From NCBI GenBank assembly GCA_031275035.1, contig JAISPH010000003.1, forward strand, positions 1 to 15,581: a stretch of DNA of 15,581 nucleotides, in the 5' to 3' direction. The translations under genes and the position numbers were made by a program. The stretch is from Treponema sp. GTDB lineage: Bacteria; Spirochaetota; Spirochaetia; Treponematales; Breznakiellaceae. The notes beneath the pieces are model-generated. The model ran no database searches, was not told the origin of the DNA, and saw only the letters and a list, made by a program, of their open reading frames with translations. Shown one piece after another: positions 7,801 to 13,200 of the stretch; the first letter of the stretch is position 1; each line of letters starts with the position of its first letter.

Positions 7801-8002
7801 CCAGCTGCCCGTCTATGAGCGGGTAGATGGGCGCATCGGCATAAATGTGAATCCCGGCGTGCCATGCGCCGTTTGCGCCGACCGGATAGCCCCCTCCCCG
7901 CCTTTTATTGCCGTATGTCCCGTCTCTCTGATAAATATGCGATTCATTAAGATCGTGAGAGACTTCTTCCATGCTCTTTTTACCGGCGGGCCAGTTAACC
8001 AT
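4820..8002 (-). CDS. Large effector-like protein: degenerate M23-like N-terminus, SH3-like middle, papain-like hydrolase C-terminus
   Basis: The 1060-residue protein starts at an ATG with GGAGGG 4 bases upstream and has no signal peptide. Residues ~40-160 resemble an M23 (LytM) fold: WHAGIHIYADAPIYPLIDGQ (47-66) and FVLIKHD...FFTLYTWL (131-159). The second zinc ligand of HxxxD is His52 and the usual HxH of the final strand reads YTW, so this domain is probably not a working peptidase. Residues ~286-348 (AGIYRVRDGAVYRLGTIGAG ... EGWLYM) look SH3-like. Residues ~910-1030 look like an NlpC/P60 or CHAP-type cysteine hydrolase, with Cys918 in ATWCNQATFDVL, His996 in SGHMATVRPG and a possible polar third residue in RLANVGG (Asn1017). 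Such enzymes cut peptidoglycan peptides. The exported protein translated from the overlapping ribosome site downstream is the likely immunity partner. The family as a whole is not one I can name, and the delivery route is unknown. Confidence 0.75.
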   Translation of the reverse strand: MVNWPAGKKSMEEVSHDLNESHIYQRDGTYGNKRRGGGYPVGANGAWHAGIHIYADAPIYPLIDGQLAACRISGRYAEIHRQKKINAEELLILTGEEKELYEKDTSLPSNRPHEIFKLKDENSTEGVPDSFVLIKHDVPVDPDNQDAKKICFFTLYTWLLPYQEIGKIFDYFGEEYKPIAVPSPGEVSGRFKLPFYINCRFKFSGTGDKDNEFRCAEIEGVKVYAGSELFTDENILMKNGEDDISCMFMNDERSTTDIIQSPKIIKRKYVTFDNAGGIQWTVPEAAGIYRVRDGAVYRLGTIGAGKEFNLLDNGQAPARDGWNRDGKYVKIRISETAISSSIEGWLYMPGIDFGTLANKDAVDRAIQGLGDRNIFSKYTCEKAGPGHTVLKPGGTTYTHCPYVFASADDDNGLAYKFVAFEDFIKKGGGEYLNRLHNLSGLDANNPAKILPRRGAVIGPAEKPEDKLKYVVVVKGGREDTFLFDPVNGEFSPYVFYYNNEPVSSYFVGEDFFARLEKKDKTGIKAFKAGKMTELNPGGEGGTQDYIEIPGSGNPGSAGDFLKGIGFIPCRLFLLDRSNSGEKISYDMFIEAAKIKPRRYSLRGIVSEPPGNGSETGFMVYDEVQAKDSVKDCNTRKVLTDSMEFELAEPEGLLINPEPGFYKVKDAGGTSDADERDDAHVVRFVHIKKIEDVKARMTFNEKYRSFAAGGERAVRIGAGTVLGLPAPVPHSRQDFFYDLALFSKENILEGHTGWGKDFIQLAEEDTNTRGDIICDIDIKSLMESRIGEAIEDAELVKYKRRIACKHPLEFDKTKYDNAKARLHFSGFDQDHQRVLLETVEATDVWEFIKNIEGIKPGENNLWFLHPAYFLDQLDKVNPRLLAVGNLIKAQDLVMSAGQSQPRTEGSYNYKAGRPWATWCNQATFDVLEAPGFHTAGLYKEGRRDKTNANHAARRLAEMAKPGGSLKELEPKEAQEKANEGWTVAAAWENKAAGESGHMATVRPGYNDFQTSEGPRLANVGGTVGVKPSREGFYLINIKQICYYYDPNQTFTFDTSKIKCIQ

Positions 8003-8020
8003 AATACCCTCCGTTTATAG

Positions 8021-8049
8021 ATGATATACCGCTATTTTACCCCTGTCAA
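8021..8049 (-). promoter_or_regulatory. Sigma-70 promoter for the 1060-aa gene
   Basis: On the minus strand TTGACA (8044-8049) is followed after 17 bases by TATCAT (8021-8026), which matches the consensus at 11 of 12 positions. The start of transcription would be near 8014, leaving a leader of only about a dozen bases that begins almost at the GGAGGG (8007-8012) of the 1060-aa gene. There is no room for leader-based control. Confidence 0.65.
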
Positions 8050-8088
8050 TATACTAAAGCGCCCATACCGTTTCGGCCGTATGCGATG

Positions 8089-8206
8089 TTCCAGCCCGCC
8101 CGGAAAGTAAACCCCGGGTTTGCGGCGGGCCGGAATGCGGATGGAGTGAGACGCGGGAACGACGCGGCCCGGACGGAACCCGCCGGGCGCTTTGGTACCC
8201 GAAGCG
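8089..8206. repeat. G+C-rich cluster of three hairpin-forming dyads
   Basis: Three inverted repeats follow one another in a gap with no convincing gene. The first (8089-8135) pairs TTCCaGCCCGCC with GGCGGGCcGGAA, with one mismatch, around an inner near-palindrome AAACCCCGGGTTT (8109-8121). The second (8167-8188) pairs GCCCGG with CCGGGC. The third (8188-8206) pairs CGCTT with AAGCG around GGTACC. The block is markedly G+C-rich against A+T-rich flanks. It lies upstream of the promoter for the 1060-aa gene. It could be a structured RNA, a REP-like element or a recombination remnant. Short ORFs on both strands show no recognisable protein. Confidence 0.4.
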
Positions 8207-8324
8207 TGTACATCCTGTTATGCGAAATGCGATATTCTAGAAATAAAGACGAAAAATGCTTGACAGGTACCATATAATATCACAAAATGGGAATATGGAT
8301 TATATTTCGAGAATAATCAAATAA

Positions 8325-8520
8325 GGAGCTGTAACGCAGACGGCCGTATCAAAGGATGTTGTTCAGATAAATAATAATAATTTCACTATCGTTATGGAAA
8401 AAATATTTGAAAGGAATAATCTTATTGAAATTAAAAGAGTATGGTTTATATGACAAATTTGATATAAAGAATAGTGTAAAACAGATTGACAAATTGGCAA
8501 AAAATGTGAAAATAGAATAA
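8325..8520 (+). pseudogene. Decayed, frameshifted gene scrap
   Basis: An A+T-rich stretch with gene-like codon content is split over two frames. One frame runs open from 8325 to a TGA at 8451 (includes SKDVVQINNNNFTIVMEKIF and ERNNLIEI). A second frame continues to a TAA at 8518 (KEYGLYDKFDIKNSVKQIDK and LAKNVKIE). A good ribosome-binding site AAGGAG (8323-8328) is present, but no start codon follows it in the first frame, as if the 5' end of the gene had been cut out. The product is unidentified. The composition resembles the toxin operon at 2058-3934. This could instead be chance non-coding A+T-rich DNA. Confidence 0.35.
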
Positions 8521-8543
8521 ATATCGTGCCTGGGGGATTATAA

Positions 8544-9272
8544 ATGAAAATAAGCTTGGCTTTATTATTTTTATTCGCGGGAAGTTTCTTGTGGCCCCAG
8601 TCCGGTTCGCAGATTGAATTACATGGAGTTGTTGCCGATGGAAATATCAGATCCTTGGATGAAAAGATAACAATACAACAGTTATGCTATTTTAATAAAA
8701 CCGAATTGCGGATTTTGAGAAACACGATATATTCAAAACACGGGCAGTTATTCGCTTCAAGGGATTTACAGGATCATTTTTCAAAGTTTTCATGGTATGA
8801 AGGCCGATATACAAATGCCGATGACAGATTGTCAGAAACGGACAGGGAAAACATAAGGCTGATTCAAATAATTGAATCAAATTATCCGGTAACGGTAAAT
8901 CCTGAACTTGTCGGAAGATGGAGATATTTTGGGGCTGTGCCTGCAGAGGGAATATCATTTCGGCATAAGGATCCCGAAGATAAAGGTGATATGATAATAT
9001 TTGGGAACGGCATTTATCTGGTTAAAGGCAATTGGAATTCGTATTCACAGGGAAGGGCAACCGGTTATGGATTGTGGACTTTGACGCATGATTTTTTTCG
9101 CGCCGTTTTGATTGAAAACCAGCATGAAATTGGGTCAGTCAGCGCGACAAAGCCTTTTGGAGGGAATTATAATTTTTCAATACATCTTTTTGAAGACAAT
9201 GATGGTTATATAACCGAAGCCTGCTCTTTTTTCGATTTTGGAAGCTGGTATAAAGTATGGGATGAGCCGTAA
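8544..9272 (+). CDS. Exported YARHG-domain protein
   Basis: This 242-residue protein starts at an ATG with GGGGGA (8532-8537) 6 bases upstream and has a clear signal peptide (MKISLALLFLFAGSFLWPQ, cleavage near residue 19-22, no lipobox). Residues ~50-112 match the YARHG domain pattern: ELRILRNTIYSKHGQLFASR, then DLQDHFSKFSWYEGR, then a polar LSETDRENIRLIQIIE. The domain occurs in exported bacterial proteins, often beside peptidoglycan-related domains, and its function is not established. The C-terminal half (ELVGRWRYFGAVPAEG ... FDFGSWYKVWDEP) looks like a beta-rich lipocalin-like or lysozyme-inhibitor-like unit, though I cannot assign it. It precedes a metallopeptidase gene on the same strand, so an immunity or accessory role is possible. 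Confidence 0.75.
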   Translation: MKISLALLFLFAGSFLWPQSGSQIELHGVVADGNIRSLDEKITIQQLCYFNKTELRILRNTIYSKHGQLFASRDLQDHFSKFSWYEGRYTNADDRLSETDRENIRLIQIIESNYPVTVNPELVGRWRYFGAVPAEGISFRHKDPEDKGDMIIFGNGIYLVKGNWNSYSQGRATGYGLWTLTHDFFRAVLIENQHEIGSVSATKPFGGNYNFSIHLFEDNDGYITEACSFFDFGSWYKVWDEP

Positions 9273-9294
9273 AACTTGAAAATGGGTAACAGAT

Positions 9295-10051
9295 ATGGAG
9301 CAGGGAACACCGGCGCATAACAGGTATATGCTTCGGGGAGCCTCCGTAGCAACCGGGCCATTACGCCGTTAGCTACTTAAGTAAGCATTACAGGAAAATC
9401 CCGTATGCGGTAAAAGGAGGGGCGAGTGAAGGCGTTCCTGTTTTTACCGGAAAGCCCGAAATAAAGCACCCCCTGGATGCCGCCGTTAAAAGCAAGCTTG
9501 AAAGGGAGCTTGACGCGGATCTGCCAAGTGTTACCATACATAGAAGCGGTGACAATCAGGGAATGCTCAGTCTTCTTGCGGCATTTGCTGTTACCATAGG
9601 TAATGACATATATATACGTGAAGAAGCATATAAAGAAGGCAGTATAGAAACTGATAAAATATTACTGCATGAAATGGTACACGCGCTTCAAAACAAGAAC
9701 AATGTAAGAATTACAAACAAAGATGAAAGAAAGAAAGCCGAGGCGGAAGCGGAACAGGCGGAACATGATGTGTATGGTGATATCTGGTCTGAGCCTGTCG
9801 AAATTATAGAAATGGGCGGTAGAAAATGCCGGATGACTAAAAGAGAAAAAAGCGGGATAATTGATAAGACGGTAAACAGCCTGGAGAAATGGCTTGAGGA
9901 ACAAAAAATTATCCTTCCTGAAGATAAATATTTTTATTTTTTATGCGATATCGAGGATTTCCTCGATCATCCTTCCTTAAAGATTCCAAAGACCGCGTAT
10001 GAAGCCATGCAACTGGAAATCGAAGAAAAATTCAGGAAAAAGCTTTACTGA
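9295..10051 (+). pseudogene. DUF4157-type HExxH metallopeptidase gene, frameshifted near its 5' end
   Basis: The frame ending at 10051 is open from 9350. Its translation has the DUF4157 arrangement: HPLDAAVKSKLERELDADLP, VTIHRSG, AFAVTIGNDIYI, then LLHEMVHALQ (HExxH at 9668-9682) and a downstream glutamate-rich helix (KAEAEAEQAEHD) that can give the third zinc ligand. No ATG, GTG or TTG exists in this frame before the ATG at 9563, which lies inside the domain. A plausible N-terminus (ATG at 9295, MEQGTPAHNRYMLRGAS) is in another frame that stops at 9370-9372. A single frameshift in 9350-9372 would join them into about 250 codons. If only 9563-10051 were translated, it would give a 162-residue fragment that keeps HExxH but lacks the conserved lead-in. 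DUF4157 modules are common in toxin and contractile-injection effector loci. Confidence 0.65.
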
Positions 10052-10195
10052 GCAATTGAGGGAGAAGTAAAACCCGGTTACCCAATGGACTTGCACATGG
10101 CAATTATTTCAGTATCCCGGGCCGGCAAAACCGCCTGGTATTTCCACCGGGCCTGGCGTCATTCTGCGGTGTTTCCGTTTAATCCGGAAAATACG

Positions 10196-10232
10196 GCGGG
10201 AAGGGGCCTTTTGAAAAACGCCCGCTTCCCGC
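10196..10232. terminator. Strong dyad between convergent genes, possible bidirectional terminator
   Basis: GCGGGAAG-g-GGGC and GCCC-g-CTTCCCGC form a 12-pair stem with one mismatch and a 12-base loop. It is centred between the stops of the metallopeptidase (10051, +) and the giant repeat gene (10252, -). Beside it GCGCCT/AGGCGC forms a second small dyad (10230-10250 region). There is no clean T-run after either stem, so termination is inferred from position and stem strength. Confidence 0.4.
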
Positions 10233-10251
10233 GCCTTAAGGATCAGGCGCT

Positions 10252-13200
10252 TTACCGGATCTCCCATCTTCCCGGCGAGACTTCCTTCCATTTTCCGTTG
10301 TTGTAGGCTTCGCACTCCCGCTTCTGGATTTGGACGTTGATGACGTTTTCCCCGGGAGTCCCGTCGAAACGGCTATAGGTAAGCTTAATTTGCCCGTAAA
10401 AGGTTCTGATGACGGCGGAGTTTTTGCTGGGGGTGGGGGTGGCGTACTTATGGAACCGGGCGGCCCCAAAAACCACGTCCCAGGAATTGGAACTGCTCCA
10501 CCATTCGCCCCAGTCGTATTCGTGGCCGGACATTTCCGGGCGGTAGTAGTTGGGATTGGCTTCAAAAGTTGATTTCCGCAGGACGTAAGGGGAAACCGGA
10601 TCGTAGAAAACCTCGCAGTAATATATTTCGCCCGTCCGGTAGGAGGCCAGGACGGTCCCGCTTTCGTCATCGGCCGTCTGGGAGATTACCCTGGTTTGAT
10701 TGGAAACCCATTTTTTTTCCTCCCCGTCAAAGTCTCTGGTGAGGGCCTGTGCCATGACGGGGGAGGCGATGTCAAGGCCGATATAGGCGCGTTCTTTATG
10801 ATTGAGCAGATCCCACCAGTCCCTGGTATAGACATACCAGCGGGTGATGCCGGTGTTCGGGTCGGCGGTACGTATTTCCACGGGGCTGTCCGTTTGCGTC
10901 TGGGTGGAGCGGTATTCGGTTCTGTAATTGACGGACGTAGAGCCGCTGTCGTCGGTGGTTTCATAGGGAACCTGGACTGTGTAAATGCTCCCGCCGTAAG
11001 TGGTTTTCCACACCCGGTATTTGAGATTCCGGCTTATCAGGTAGTAAGGATCCGCGGAAAGGTAATCGCTGTTATGGCCTATGCGCCATAACTGTTCGCC
11101 GGAGGGGGCGGCGCTGTTTTCCCTGGCGAGGGTAACGGCCCCGCCGCTTTCGGCGGCGGTATTGTCCGCCGAGGAACCGCTGACGCTCTGCCAGAAGACC
11201 TGAAGGTTTTCAAGGACCGTATTTTCCTCAAGGACTTTAAGATGGAACAGCGCCTGTTCCCCGTCTCCCAGGAAAAGGGTGTTGGCCCCCCTGTCGTAAT
11301 TCGAGAAGGAACCGGCCTCGAAATCGAAAACGGGGTTTATGGTGAGGTTCCGGTAGCGGAGGTTAATGTACTGGGTCCTGATGATGGGGGTATTGATCCG
11401 GTCCCGGGGATTGGTGGCGCTGATGGTGACGAAGAGGCCGTTTTTCTCCCCCAGGGGGGTAACTTCAACGCTGCCTTCCCCGGTGATTTTGTTCAGGGAT
11501 ACGGATTTTACTTCAAGTTTTGAGGGGTCGGAGACCTGGGCGGAAATCTCGAGGTCCGCGGGGAACACGCGGAAGGGGATGGAGAAGGTATTGGCGTTTC
11601 TGGGCTCGCCGGTGATAATCCCGGATGTTTTCAGCTCGAACTCGTAGGTGTACTCGACGTAGATCTGGATGCGGGTGGTGGCGCTGCCGGAGGTTCCCAC
11701 GAAATAAGCGTTGAGCAAGCCGCTGCCGAGTTTCAGGCCGGTAACGGAGATGGTTTTTGCCGCCTCGTTCACCTGGAAGGAGAAATACTCGGAGGCGTCG
11801 GTGGAGCCGTTAGACTGGGCAATCCAGGTTACCTGGGCGGCCTCCGGGTTGGTGTGGTAGCGGACGGTTTGGGTATAGCCGGGGTTTACATGGACGGTCT
11901 GGGTGTCCAGGGTAATTTCGGCGGCGGAAGAGACGGAGACGACGCAATCGGCGTATTTGCCGTTGGGAAGCTGGGCGCGGAGGGTGGTATTACCGGTGTT
12001 GCGGGGAACGATGTTGCAGGTTTTGCCGTTGGCTTTGGAGACGGAGATGATGATCTGGCCGCCGACTTTCGGGGCGGTCCAGGTGACGGAGGCGTAATCG
12101 GCGGGGGAGCCGTTAAGGAGGGTGGCGCTGACGGAAACGGCGCCGTCGTCCTTGTAAAGCTCGATGTAGGTCTGATCGAGGATAATGGACACTTCGTTTC
12201 CGGCGGGGATAAGGACCCAAATATCAAGGGAGGTATCGCATTTGGGGTGGCTGAGGGTAAGCACGGCTTCGCCGGGGGCCTTGGCGGTGACATAGGCGGA
12301 ACTGCCCCTGGTAATATTCTGCTCGGTGGCCAGGAGGCTTAAAATGCCGGGGTCGCTGGAGTTCCAGGAAATATCGTAGCCGTCGGTGGGGCCGATACCG
12401 GCTCCCTGGAGGGCGGCTTCGACGGTGAGGCTGGTTCCCCTTTCCATATTAAGGACGGTGGATTTGGTGGTGATCCTTGCCTGGTTTTCGGCGGCCGGGG
12501 ACACGATGACGGCCATGCCGGCGGTGGCGATAACCGTGGTGCCGGCTTTCAGGGTAGCGGTGACGGTGGTATAGCCGTCCCTGAGACCGGCGATCATGGC
12601 GACGGAATCGCTGCCGGTAACGGCGCAGACGGAAGGGTCGGCGGCGGAGTATTCCACACGGGTTTTCTCCGCGGAAGGGGGGACGCGCAGGGGAATGAAA
12701 GCCAGGGAACCTTTTTTGACGGTTTTGGAATTCGTGTCAAAGGCGAAGGATTCAAAGGCGCTGACTATGACGACAATATCCGCCGTTTCCAGCGCCTTGG
12801 GGTGTTTGACATGGACGGTGGTGATCCCTGAAACGCCTGAAGGTTCAATCCGTGCGGTGTCGGTAAGGAAGGTGGTGTTTAGGATATGGTAATCGTCGGC
12901 CCACCACACGAAGCCTTCCGGGTCAAGGACTTCCCCTCCCACGAGGGTTGCCTTGAGGGTTACCTGGTCTTTCGCGTCGGGTTTGAGTTTTACTATCCGC
13001 TGGTTTACGGCGATGTAACATTCGTCTTTAATGCCGTCTTCCACCAGAACCAGAACCGTTTTCGTGTAAGTGTCCGGGTAGCGGCTGTTACGGACGGTAA
13101 CATAGGCGGTGCCCGCCGTTATTCCCCGGACCGAGGCGGAAGCGCCCGTTGCGGACACGAGAACCTTTGAGGCGTCCGAAGAGGACCAGAGGAACAGGGC

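Noticed and set aside
8260..8278. TTGACA and TATAAT close together on the plus strand
   Set aside because: The two hexamers are only 7 bases apart, so they cannot serve as one sigma-70 promoter. TTGACA with a 17-base spacer gives only a weak CAAAAT.
9414..9464. AGGAGG followed by a GTG at 9426 as a start for the metallopeptidase
   Set aside because: That GTG is out of the protease frame and runs into a TAA after 12 codons; the purine run is explained by Lys-Gly-Gly codons of the open frame.
10085..10306. 73-aa plus-strand frame in the convergent gap
   Set aside because: It has no ribosome site or recognisable motif, overlaps the end of the giant gene, and runs through the terminator-like dyad.
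10236..10670. Pro/Thr-rich minus-strand frame overlapping the end of the giant gene
   Set aside because: It is out of frame with the repeat protein and low in complexity; it is a shadow frame.
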